This document shows positions 1 to 6,975 of a stretch of 16,932 bases of DNA, one piece after another (positions within the stretch are counted from its first letter, which is position 1; the number at the start of each line of letters is the position of its first letter). The translations under genes were made by a program, and so were the position numbers. Location: contig JAFLCF010000095.1 in NCBI GenBank assembly GCA_017303735.1, forward strand, positions 1 through 16,932, given 5' to 3'. The notes under the pieces were generated by a model that did not search any database, had not been told where the DNA came from, and was given only the letters and a program-made list of their open reading frames with translations. Source of the stretch: Anaerolineae bacterium. GTDB lineage: Bacteria > Chloroflexota > Anaerolineae > Anaerolineales > Villigracilaceae.

Positions 1-11
1 ACTGTCCATCC

Positions 12-46
12 AACACAGAGCGGAAGATGCTCTGTGTTTTGTTGTT
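12..46 (+). terminator. Rho-independent terminator of an upstream gene
   Basis: A 10-bp perfect stem (AACACAGAGC at 12-21 with GCTCTGTGTT at 29-38) and a 7-base loop run into a T-rich tail at 37-46. It ends a plus-strand transcript whose gene lies outside the window and separates it from meaB. Confidence 0.8.
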
Positions 47-79
47 AAGCGTCTTTACAAGTAAAAATACAGGAACTGA

Positions 80-1084
80 ATGACCAACCCTCAAGCCATC
101 CTTAACGGAGATCGCCTTGCCCTCGCGCGAATGTTGACCCAGGTGGAAAACAATTCGCAAGAGGGGCGTTCGTCGTTAATGGAATTGTTCCCGCATACGG
201 GCAAGGCGCATCTTATCGGTGTGACCGGCGCGCCGGGGACGGGCAAGTCGTCATTGGTCAATCAATTGGCGCTGCATTATCGTAAGCAAGAAGACAAACG
301 CATCGCCATTGTGGCGGTCGACCCATCCAGTCCGTTTACGGGCGGGGCTGTGCTCGGCGATAGAGTTCGCATGCGCGATCTTTCTGGCGACCCGAATGTC
401 TTCATCCGCTCGATGGCTTCGCGGGGTTCGCTCGGTGGGCTTGCTCAAGCCACTGCCAACATGGTGCAAGTCTTTGACGCGGCTGGCTTCGACATCATCA
501 TTGTTGAGACGGTGGGCGCTGGGCAAAGCGAAGTGGACATTGCCCGCCTCGCTCATACAACGTTGGTTGTTGAAGCTCCCGGGCTGGGGGATGACATCCA
601 AGCCATTAAAGCGGGCATCCTTGAGATCGCAGATATTCTCGTGGTGAACAAAGCCGATAGACCCGGTGTGGAAAATACAGAGAAGGCATTGAAGACCATG
701 CTTGAACTGGCTCACCCGACAGACCGTGTCTTTAAGCATCATGGCATCTCAATGAAGGTGGAAGCGCCGAAACAAAAACAAACCACTGCCATGTGGATTC
801 CGCCCATTCAACGGACAGTTTCCACAGAGGGTGTGGGCATCCCTGAACTGGTGGATGCCATTGCGCGGCATGTGGCACACCTCCGCTCGAGCGGCGATTG
901 GGCTCTTCGTGAGCGTACCCGGCTTGAGGTCGAGGTGGAGGCGTTGATCCGTGAGGGATTGATGAGCAAGTTCAAAGAGTCGATGAAGGCTGAGGCGTAT
1001 GAAGCTGCGCTTGAGTCAGTCATCCAACGAAAAGTTTCGCCGTGGGAGGCTGCGGCGGTGTTGATGAATGGAAGGCAACCATGA
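80..1084 (+). CDS. meaB: MeaB/ArgK-type G3E GTPase, methylmalonyl-CoA mutase chaperone
   Basis: This is a 334-residue GTPase of the MeaB (ArgK) family. Family members load and protect adenosylcobalamin in methylmalonyl-CoA mutase in the cytoplasm. The sequence shows a P-loop GVTGAPGTGKSS at residues 47-58, a DPSSPF motif near 81-86, the switch-like ETVGAGQSE at 143-151 and the guanine-specificity motif NKAD at 190-193. Length is normal for the family. The ATG at 80 follows AGGA at 71-74 with 5-base spacing. Its last codons overlap the start of the acetyltransferase gene by ATGA, so the two are probably translationally coupled. No mutase subunit is visible here; its gene must be elsewhere. A mutase other than methylmalonyl-CoA mutase (for example isobutyryl- or ethylmalonyl-CoA mutase) could be the client. 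Confidence 0.93.
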   Translation: MTNPQAILNGDRLALARMLTQVENNSQEGRSSLMELFPHTGKAHLIGVTGAPGTGKSSLVNQLALHYRKQEDKRIAIVAVDPSSPFTGGAVLGDRVRMRDLSGDPNVFIRSMASRGSLGGLAQATANMVQVFDAAGFDIIIVETVGAGQSEVDIARLAHTTLVVEAPGLGDDIQAIKAGILEIADILVVNKADRPGVENTEKALKTMLELAHPTDRVFKHHGISMKVEAPKQKQTTAMWIPPIQRTVSTEGVGIPELVDAIARHVAHLRSSGDWALRERTRLEVEVEALIREGLMSKFKESMKAEAYEAALESVIQRKVSPWEAAAVLMNGRQP

Positions 1085-1635
1085 GCATTGTGTATGGCAA
1101 GCGTATTCGCCTGCGCGCCGTGGAGCGTGAGGATGTGCAGAAGTTTCATGAATGGGTCAATGACCCGGAAGTGACTCGTAACCTGGGTTTGTATCTGCCT
1201 ATGTCGATGCAGGATGAAACGACATGGTTCGAAGGCTTGGGCAAACGTGACCCCAATGAAAAACCACTTGCGATTGAAATACGCAAGGGCAAGGCATGGA
1301 AGTTGATCGGCAATTGCGGCACATTTGGAATCGATACGATTAATCGCTCGGCAGAGCTTGGCATTATGATCGGCGCAAAAGAAGAATGGAACAAGGGCTA
1401 CGGCTCAGAAGCGATGACCTTGTTGTTGAAGCACGGCTTTGAAACCTTGAACCTGCACCGGCTCTTTTTGCGCGTGTACGAAGAAAATGTACGCGCTGTG
1501 CGTGCCTATGAAAAGGCAGGTTTTGTTTTTGAAGGCAAGATGCGCCAGGCAGTTTATAAACACGGAAATTATGACGATGTTCTTTTCATGAGCGTTCTGC
1601 GTTCGGAGTGGGACTCGCGCAATAAGGAGAAGTAG
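1081..1635 (+). CDS. GNAT-family N-acetyltransferase, RimJ/RimL-like
   Basis: This 184-residue protein belongs to the GNAT superfamily, which transfers acetyl groups from acetyl-CoA to an amine. The start is set at the ATG at 1081, which overlaps the meaB stop as ATGA; an upstream in-frame start at 1042 would read deep into meaB and adds nothing conserved. The opening RIRLRAVEREDV is typical of RimJ/RimL-type members. The acetyl-CoA pyrophosphate-binding loop is EEWNKGYGSEA at residues 101-111, followed by the usual NLHRLFLRVYEEN and YEKAGFVFEG segments (about 124-152). The substrate cannot be read from sequence: a ribosomal protein, a small amine or an antibiotic are all possible. It lies between meaB and prs in a tightly packed run, so it is likely co-transcribed with them. 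Confidence 0.85.
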   Translation: MSIVYGKRIRLRAVEREDVQKFHEWVNDPEVTRNLGLYLPMSMQDETTWFEGLGKRDPNEKPLAIEIRKGKAWKLIGNCGTFGIDTINRSAELGIMIGAKEEWNKGYGSEAMTLLLKHGFETLNLHRLFLRVYEENVRAVRAYEKAGFVFEGKMRQAVYKHGNYDDVLFMSVLRSEWDSRNKEK

Positions 1636-1640
1636 TTAAC

Positions 1641-2630
1641 ATGCACCATGTTCATCACGATCTGAAAGTATATGGCGGGATCAAGTTATTTAGCGGTACG
1701 GCTTCGCCTGAGCTTTCACAAAAGATATCTCATTATCTTGAATTGCCATTAAGCTCACGTGAGGTGATCGAATTCCCGAACGAGAATCTTTTTATTAAGT
1801 TGGGCGGCAGTGTGCGCGGACAGGATGTGTATGTAATTCAAACGACCTCTTCGCCGGTGCATCGCAATCTGATGGAATTGCTTATTATGATCCAGACCTT
1901 GAAGCTGGATTCTGCTGCACGCATTACGGCGGTCATCCCATATCTCTGCTATGGTCGTTCGGATAAGAAAGATCAGCCGCGTGTGCCGATCACGGCGCGT
2001 TTGGTAGCCGATATGATCGAAGCCGCCGGGGCAGACCGGTATATGACTCTCGATCCGCATGCAGGGCAGATCCAGGGTTTCTTCTCCATCCCTGGGGATG
2101 TGTTGACAGCTTCTCATATGCTGGTGAATCACATCAACTACAGTATGCGTGCCAACATGCAAGACCCGGTAGTCGTTTCAGTTGACCTTGGCTTTGCCAA
2201 AAAAGGGCGTAACTATGCCGCCGATATGGATATGCCGATCGCCTTCATTGAAAAGCGCAGGCACGGCAACGATGCGAACGCCGAAGCATTGACCTTGATC
2301 GGCGAAGTGAAAGACCGTGACGTCATTATCGTGGACGATGAAGTGGATACGGGCGGGTCGATTGCGCAGGCTGTGGATGTGGTGAAGAAATATGGCGCAC
2401 GTGATGTGTATCTGGCGTTCATTCATCCCATCCTTTCGGCAAATGGAGCGGCTCGACTGGCTTCTCTGCCGATCAAGCATATCATTACAACAGACTCAGT
2501 TCCGCTCTCTGCTGATAAATTAAAAATTCTTGGTGACAAGATCACCGTGCTCTCGATTGCCTCCCTGCTGGGAGAAGTCATCCGCCGCGCACATGAAGGG
2601 CGTTCGGTGGGAGAGATGTTTAACGAATAA
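1641..2630 (+). CDS. prs: Ribose-phosphate pyrophosphokinase family protein (PRPP synthetase)
   Basis: This 329-residue protein matches the PRPP synthetase family, which transfers pyrophosphate from ATP to ribose 5-phosphate for nucleotide, histidine, tryptophan and NAD synthesis. Visible family marks are the catalytic-loop region YLCYGRSDKKDQPR at 101-114, the HAGQIQGFF metal/phosphate segment at 140-148 and the PRPP-binding loop DVIIVDDEVDTGGS at 227-240. Several motifs depart from the usual class I wording: the family usually has YARQDRK, VSPDxGG and VDDxxDTaGT, whereas here they read YGRSDKK, VSVDLGF (179-185) and VDDEVDTGGS. It may therefore be a divergent paralogue. An AAGGAGA Shine-Dalgarno lies at 1624-1630, about 10 bases before the ATG. 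The gene follows the acetyltransferase stop by 5 bases. Confidence 0.85.
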   Translation: MHHVHHDLKVYGGIKLFSGTASPELSQKISHYLELPLSSREVIEFPNENLFIKLGGSVRGQDVYVIQTTSSPVHRNLMELLIMIQTLKLDSAARITAVIPYLCYGRSDKKDQPRVPITARLVADMIEAAGADRYMTLDPHAGQIQGFFSIPGDVLTASHMLVNHINYSMRANMQDPVVVSVDLGFAKKGRNYAADMDMPIAFIEKRRHGNDANAEALTLIGEVKDRDVIIVDDEVDTGGSIAQAVDVVKKYGARDVYLAFIHPILSANGAARLASLPIKHIITTDSVPLSADKLKILGDKITVLSIASLLGEVIRRAHEGRSVGEMFNE

Positions 2631-2640
2631 ATTTGGTTGC

Positions 2641-2690
2641 AGGTTGAAAGTTGAAAGGTTTACAGGTTGAACCCTCCAACTTTCCAACCT
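2641..2690 (+). repeat. Imperfect inverted repeat of GGTTGAAAG-type simple sequence
   Basis: AGGTTGAAAGTTG at 2641-2653 can pair with CAACTTTCCAACCT at 2677-2690, leaving one bulged base. The intervening bases again contain AGGTTGAA. There is no T tail, so it is not an obvious terminator. It looks like one of the short simple-sequence patches that recur between genes here, and its right arm abuts the putative mutM -10 element. Confidence 0.55.
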
Positions 2691-2695
2691 ATAAC
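2690..2695 (+). promoter_or_regulatory. Putative -10 element (TATAAC) for mutM
   Basis: TATAAC ends 13 bases before the mutM ATG. A transcript starting about 7 bases downstream would carry only a few untranslated bases. No convincing -35 box or Shine-Dalgarno is seen. Confidence 0.4.
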
Positions 2696-2708
2696 ATGAA
2701 ACCGAATT

Positions 2709-3530
2709 ATGCCCGAACTCCCTGAAGTCGAAACCGTTGCACGTACCATTGAACCGGATGTCGTCGGTCGCACCATTGTCGCTGCCGATGTGCGCTGGGC
2801 GCGGACGCTTGCCACCCCTTCGCCGAAAAAATTCAAGGAAGAAGTGCAAGGTCAGCGCATTTTAGGGGTTTCACGGCGGGCAAAATACATCATTCTCCAG
2901 CTCGAAGATTACAATCTCCTGATACATTTGCGCATGAGCGGTGACCTTGCCGTCAGAAAAGGTAAAATTAAGGCAGAAAAACACGACCGCCTGCTCCTCA
3001 CCCTGCGCGGCAAACGCGGAGAAGAGAGCACCCTCGCCTTCAACGATACCCGCAAGTTTGGGCGCGTCTGGCTCACCAACCAGCCCGAAAAAATCCTCGG
3101 CAAGCTGGGACCAGAACCCCTCGGCAAAGAATTCACACCGCAATGGCTGTACGAAAACCTGCAAAAACGCAGCCGTCAGTTGAAACCCTTGCTGCTCGAC
3201 CAAACCTTCCTTGCCGGGGTGGGCAACATCTATGCAGATGAGTCATTGCACATGGCGAAGCTGCACCCTCTCGGGTTGTCGAATGCTGTAACGCAGAAAC
3301 AGGCAAAGGCGTTGTGTGAGGCGATCAAGTCCGTGTTACAAGAAGGCATCCGACGCAACGGTGCCAGCATCGATTGGGCATATCGCGGCGGTGAGTTTCA
3401 AAATTATTTTCACGTCTACGACCGCGAAGGCACTCCCTGCTCAACTTGCGGAACGATCATTGAAAAGTTTACTGTTGGTCAACGCGGCACGCATGTGTGC
3501 CCGAAGTGCCAGCGGCTCGAAAGGAAATAA
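2709..3530 (+). CDS. mutM: Formamidopyrimidine-DNA glycosylase (Fpg/MutM)
   Basis: This 273-residue bifunctional DNA glycosylase/AP lyase removes 8-oxoguanine and formamidopyrimidines in base-excision repair. The start is fixed by MPELPEVE: after Met removal Pro2 is the catalytic nucleophile and Glu3 follows. Lys59 in RRAKYI is the expected beta-strand lysine. The helix-two-turn-helix region includes FLAGVGNIYADE, and a C-terminal zinc finger has Cys244, Cys247, Cys264 and Cys267. Length and domain order are standard. There is no Shine-Dalgarno before the ATG, and a TATAAC box ends 13 bases upstream, so the message may be nearly leaderless. The next gene begins 2 bases after the stop, suggesting co-transcription. 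Confidence 0.96.
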   Translation: MPELPEVETVARTIEPDVVGRTIVAADVRWARTLATPSPKKFKEEVQGQRILGVSRRAKYIILQLEDYNLLIHLRMSGDLAVRKGKIKAEKHDRLLLTLRGKRGEESTLAFNDTRKFGRVWLTNQPEKILGKLGPEPLGKEFTPQWLYENLQKRSRQLKPLLLDQTFLAGVGNIYADESLHMAKLHPLGLSNAVTQKQAKALCEAIKSVLQEGIRRNGASIDWAYRGGEFQNYFHVYDREGTPCSTCGTIIEKFTVGQRGTHVCPKCQRLERK

Positions 3531-3532
3531 CC

Positions 3533-4297
3533 ATGGAATTAAATTACACGATGACAACCCTGCCCACGGTCGCATTTTGGATCCTTGGGATTTTTGTATT
3601 CGGGATTGGAGCCCTGCTTGGTTATTTCAACATGAGTATTGATGCACGAAAAAAGATCGAAGCAGCTGAAACCAAGGCGCAGATCGTTCGTGCAGATGCT
3701 GAAAGAAAATTGACCGAAGCCGAACGCAAATTGGCAGAAGCGGCAAGCCTTGGCGGCACCAAAGAAGCGGACCCTGGTATTTTGCGCATCAAGAAAGATA
3801 AGATCATCGAAATGGATGGCGTCCAATTGGCGGGTCCGTTGACGCCAGAAAAGAAAAAACGACTGATCGAGATCGTGACCTATCTACGCCCATGGATCGA
3901 AGGCGGACCTGCTGTACAACCCGCAGCGACCGTGCCCCCACCGCCTCAGACTCAACCTGCGCCTGTTCCTGTTGTATCGGCAGTTCCTTCAACGGTGACG
4001 CCTGTCTCCTTCATCGCGCCGGGTGCTCCGAAAAAGCCAAAGAATCCTGAAGAGGAATTTAAAAAGCTTAGCATCGTTCAACAGATCGATACGGTTTTGC
4101 AAAGCCGCATTGTTGGGACAGCGTTAGAAAAAGCCAGTGTGAGCCTGAAAGAATCACCTCAAGGCGGGCTCGAAGTTCACATCGGGAATGATAAATACGA
4201 AGCCATTGACGATGTCCCTGATGGCGAGATCAAAACCACCATCCGCGCTGCCATTGCAGAGTGGGAAACGAAGTATGTGCCAGGGGCACAGAGATAA
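3533..4297 (+). CDS. Membrane-anchored coiled-coil protein with Pro-rich linker, unknown function
   Basis: I do not recognise this 254-residue protein. One hydrophobic segment (about residues 11-33) would anchor it in the membrane. A heptad-like Lys/Glu/Ala-rich helix follows (about 38-72), then a small basic domain (about 80-123), a Pro/Ala/Val-rich linker (about 126-168) and a C-terminal acidic/basic domain (about 172-254). The ATG at 3533 was chosen over an in-frame start at 3497 because that earlier start lies inside mutM and because AAAGGAAA precedes 3533. It starts 2 bases after the mutM stop and ends at a strong terminator, so it is the last gene of this run. Position alone does not imply a role in DNA repair. 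Confidence 0.75.
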   Translation: MELNYTMTTLPTVAFWILGIFVFGIGALLGYFNMSIDARKKIEAAETKAQIVRADAERKLTEAERKLAEAASLGGTKEADPGILRIKKDKIIEMDGVQLAGPLTPEKKKRLIEIVTYLRPWIEGGPAVQPAATVPPPPQTQPAPVPVVSAVPSTVTPVSFIAPGAPKKPKNPEEEFKKLSIVQQIDTVLQSRIVGTALEKASVSLKESPQGGLEVHIGNDKYEAIDDVPDGEIKTTIRAAIAEWETKYVPGAQR

Positions 4298-4300
4298 TCA

Positions 4301-4340
4301 AAAAGAGGCAGGCACATAATCGTGCCTGCCTCTTTTATTT
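4301..4340. terminator. Bidirectional terminator between convergent genes
   Basis: A 15-bp perfect stem (4301-4315 with 4322-4336, loop ATAATC) is A-rich on the left and T-rich on the right. It can end the coiled-coil gene on the plus strand and the cytochrome gene on the minus strand, whose stop codon is at 4349. Confidence 0.9.
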
Positions 4341-4348
4341 TAATTTAC

Positions 4349-4873
4349 TTACTTCCCATACCACATGCGTGATAACAAATTATCCTTGCGAATAAATTGG
4401 TGATACAGTGCCGCGCCAATATGCAAGGCAACTAATGCAGCAATGACATAGGCAAAATTTCCATGAATGGCACGCTCGGGGTAGACAAAAAGATTCTCTG
4501 GCATGCTGCCATTGCCTGCCATGATGTTTTCCAAGCCATAGGCTTCATCGAGCGAGTCGCCGGTGAAAAGCATGGCGAAAACACTCACATACAGCAAAAA
4601 GTGGACGACCTTTCCTACCAGATTCAAAGCAGGGTGACCAGCATCTGCCGGGGCAGGGCGTTTGAATACAAAACGTGTGATGATGCGGGCAATAATGACC
4701 AGACCGAGAATTATGCCAGTCCATTTGTGCATTCCGAGCATTTGAGCTTCTTGTGCATCAGGAGTGCGTGCAAATACCAAAAAGCCGAAAAGCAAAGGCA
4801 TAAATATCAGCAGCGCCGTGAGCCAATGCAAGGTGACATGAACAGGATGATAGCGTTTGGGTTCAGCAGACAT
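4349..4873 (-). CDS. Cytochrome b561-family membrane protein
   Basis: This 174-residue, four-helix membrane protein resembles the prokaryotic cytochrome b561 family (YodB/CybB type), di-haem b proteins that pass electrons between quinol and an acceptor. Predicted membrane spans are about 14-34, 50-68, 86-104 and 138-158. Histidines positioned as possible haem ligands are His16 (TLHWLTAL), His49 (GMHKWTG), His91 (VVHFLLY), His137, His151 and His158. Length is normal. The ATG at 4873 is preceded on the minus strand by AGAAAGAGG about 11 bases upstream. It stands alone, between the terminator at 4301-4340 and the thrS terminator at 4960-4989. The redox partner cannot be inferred from the neighbours. 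Confidence 0.88.
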   Translation of the reverse strand: MSAEPKRYHPVHVTLHWLTALLIFMPLLFGFLVFARTPDAQEAQMLGMHKWTGIILGLVIIARIITRFVFKRPAPADAGHPALNLVGKVVHFLLYVSVFAMLFTGDSLDEAYGLENIMAGNGSMPENLFVYPERAIHGNFAYVIAALVALHIGAALYHQFIRKDNLLSRMWYGK

Positions 4874-4954
4874 GGAATAAGCCTCTTTCTGAATTTGATA
4901 TACGGATCTAACTCATAAAACCCCATTGGCTGTTTATAGTTTCAATCATGGATT

Positions 4955-4989
4955 AAAAGAAAACGGAGAGGGATGACCCTCTCCGTTTT
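4955..4989 (-). terminator. Terminator of thrS
   Basis: On the minus strand a 13-bp stem (AAAACGGAGAGGG with CCCTCTCCGTTTT; plus-strand arms 4960-4972 and 4977-4989) with a 4-base loop is followed by CTTTTAAT. It sits 5 bases past the thrS stop codon. Confidence 0.9.
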
Positions 4990-4994
4990 GGATG

Positions 4995-6806
4995 TTACAA
5001 CTCACTGGCTCTGCGGACGATCTTGTCTTTGGCTCGTTCAATGAATTCGCTCAGTGCAAACCCATTCTGCTGGCTGCCATCGCGGACTCGCAACGAGATC
5101 TGGTTGGCTTCCATTTCATTCTTGCCGACCACGATCATGTACGGCACTTTCATCAACTGCGCCTGACGGATCTTGGCATTCATACGCTGAGAAGACATAT
5201 CTGCACTGGCACGGATACCATTCGCGCGCAATTCCTTCGCGATATTTTCGGCATACTCATTCTGCTCATCCGTGATGGAGATGACACGTACTTGTTCTGG
5301 CGAGAGCCAAACCGGGAAGTTCCCTGCGTAATGCTCGAGCAGGAAGCCCACCATGCGTTCATGTGTAGAAAGCGGCGCACGATGGATACACAGCGGCACT
5401 TCATCGTGACCTTCACTATTCGTGAACTTCAAGTCGAAGCGGGAGGGAACGGCAAAGTCCACTTGGTTCGTGGCAAGTGAGAACTCACGCCCAATGGCAG
5501 ACCAAATTTGCACATCGATCTTGGGACCATAGAATGCGGCTTCGTCTTCAGCTTCCACATACGGGACTCCGCCATTGTCCATGGCGCGGCGCACCATGTC
5601 TTCCGTCTTGATCCACAGTTCGGGGTTGTCTACATATTTTTTGCCAAGACCCGATTTGGCATGAAGTGAGAGGCGCATCACGTATTTTTCAATGCCGAAC
5701 AACTCAAAGTATTTCTTGTAGAGTTCCACCACACCCATGAATTCCTGTTCAAATTGCGACTCAGAACAGTAGATGTGAGCATCGTTCATCTGCATCGAGC
5801 GCACGCGCATCAGACCAAAGAGTTCACCCGATTTTTCGTAGCGATAACACGTGCCATATTCGGCGAGTCGCACGGGCAGATCACGATAGGAACGTCCCTT
5901 CGAGCCGAAGATCTTGTGGTGCATCGGGCAGTTCATCGGCTTGATGTAATACTTCACGCCTTCAAGCTCCATCGGCGGATACATGCTCTCGGCATAATAC
6001 GGCAAGTGACCCGAGCGAATGAAAAGATCTTCCTTCGTCACACTCGGCGTCTTGACGCGGTCGTAGCCCGCTTGTAGTTCCATGTCTTTGGCAAGCTTTT
6101 CGAGCTCCTCAATAAGGATGCCGCCATTCGGCAGCCACAACGGCAGACCGGGTCCAACTTCTTCGTCGAAGATGAAGATTTCCAACTCTTTGCCCAGTTT
6201 GCGATGATCGCGTTTCTTGGCTTCTTCCAACTGGTGGAGATACTCTTCAAGTTGTTTTTTGTTTTCCCAAGCCGTGCCATACAGACGCTGCAACTGCTTG
6301 TTGTTCTCATCGCCGCGCCAATACGCACCCGCCACAGACATCAACTTGAAAGCATCTTGCTTAATTTCCTTCGTGTTTGCCACATGCGGACCACGGCACA
6401 GGTCCGTGAACGTATCCTGCTGGTAGATGGAAATCTCCGGCTTCTCTTTAAGCGGATTGCCGTATTCGTCCAAGCCGCCTTTTTCCAAGCCTTCGATCAA
6501 CTCCAGTTTATAGGGCTGGTCGGCAAAGATTTTCTTCGCCTCCTCCGCCGAGATGACCGTCTTCTTGAAATCATGCTTGCCCTGCACGATCTGACGCATA
6601 CGCTTCTCGATCTGCTCGAGATCTTCCGGCGTTAAATTACGCGGCAGGTCAAAGTCGTAATAGAATCCATTCTCCACGGGCGGACCAATGGTCGGCTTCC
6701 CATCGGGGAATAACTCCAACACTGCCTGCGCCATCACATGCGCCGCCGAGTGGCGGATCTTATAGAGATAAGACTCTTCGTATTTTTCTTGTGCTTGTTG
6801 TGCCAT
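4995..6806 (-). CDS. thrS: Threonyl-tRNA synthetase lacking the TGS domain
   Basis: This 603-residue class II synthetase charges tRNA-Thr. The editing domain begins almost at once: HSAAH at residues 19-23 and CRGPH at 137-141 are its metal/catalytic motifs. The aminoacylation core has the zinc cysteine Cys293 in MNCPMHH, His344 in NDAHIY, motif 2 around RYEKSGELFGLMRVR and motif 3 STHERMVGFLLEHY. The anticodon-binding domain starts near VRVISI and runs to the C-terminus. The usual N-terminal TGS domain of about 60 residues is absent. The ATG at 6806 is preceded by AAAGGAAA; a TTG at 6869 in the same frame is possible but adds nothing conserved. Expression is controlled by the T-box leader upstream, and a 20-codon ORF lies between. 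Confidence 0.96.
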   Translation of the reverse strand: MAQQAQEKYEESYLYKIRHSAAHVMAQAVLELFPDGKPTIGPPVENGFYYDFDLPRNLTPEDLEQIEKRMRQIVQGKHDFKKTVISAEEAKKIFADQPYKLELIEGLEKGGLDEYGNPLKEKPEISIYQQDTFTDLCRGPHVANTKEIKQDAFKLMSVAGAYWRGDENNKQLQRLYGTAWENKKQLEEYLHQLEEAKKRDHRKLGKELEIFIFDEEVGPGLPLWLPNGGILIEELEKLAKDMELQAGYDRVKTPSVTKEDLFIRSGHLPYYAESMYPPMELEGVKYYIKPMNCPMHHKIFGSKGRSYRDLPVRLAEYGTCYRYEKSGELFGLMRVRSMQMNDAHIYCSESQFEQEFMGVVELYKKYFELFGIEKYVMRLSLHAKSGLGKKYVDNPELWIKTEDMVRRAMDNGGVPYVEAEDEAAFYGPKIDVQIWSAIGREFSLATNQVDFAVPSRFDLKFTNSEGHDEVPLCIHRAPLSTHERMVGFLLEHYAGNFPVWLSPEQVRVISITDEQNEYAENIAKELRANGIRASADMSSQRMNAKIRQAQLMKVPYMIVVGKNEMEANQISLRVRDGSQQNGFALSEFIERAKDKIVRRASEL

Positions 6807-6869
6807 TTTCGTTTCCTTTCTTAATTCGGTTTGCTTGTACCCGTTAGGGTAATTCTGCTTCCCAGACAA

Positions 6870-6932
6870 TTACCGCGTCTCAGAGGAAAGCAGACCAAAA
6901 CCTCTGAGGCGCTCACGAGTCTTAGTCTTCAT
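6870..6932 (-). CDS. Possible 20-residue upstream ORF in the thrS leader
   Basis: A 20-codon ORF has an ideal AGGAGG (plus-strand 6938-6943) five bases before its ATG, a better ribosome site than thrS itself has. The peptide is Arg/Lys-rich at its N-terminus and contains three Thr residues (codons 3, 5 and 19). It is in the same frame as thrS; its TAA is directly followed by TTG and the frame stays open into thrS. An 8-bp hairpin (CTCAGAGG with CCTCTGAG, plus-strand 6879-6886 and 6901-6908) lies within it. It does not resemble a TGS domain. It may be a translated leader peptide, or chance; no function is assigned. Confidence 0.45.
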   Translation of the reverse strand: MKTKTRERLRGFGLLSSETR

Positions 6933-6944
6933 GACTGCCTCCTA

Positions 6945-6973
6945 CCCCATGTGGGGAAAGTCCCCGAATGGGG
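6945..6973 (-). other. Two short G/C hairpins between T-box and uORF
   Basis: CCCCATTCGGGG (plus-strand 6962-6973) and CCCCACATGGGG (plus-strand 6945-6956), read on the minus strand, each fold into a 4-bp or longer stem. They lie just after the T-box terminator and just before the AGGAGG of the uORF. The GGGG run of the second could hide or expose that ribosome site. Confidence 0.4.
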
Positions 6974-6975
6974 AT

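Noticed and set aside
1042..1080. Upstream in-frame start for the acetyltransferase
   Set aside because: It lies inside meaB, has no ribosome site, and the ATGA-overlapping ATG at 1081 matches the conserved family start.
4463..4918. Long open frame opposite the cytochrome b561 gene
   Set aside because: It is antisense to a clear membrane protein, has no ribosome site and no recognisable protein features.
6807..6932. Frameshifted or stop-interrupted TGS domain of ThrRS
   Set aside because: The translated residues in the open frame have no resemblance to TGS sequence; a short leader ORF is simpler.
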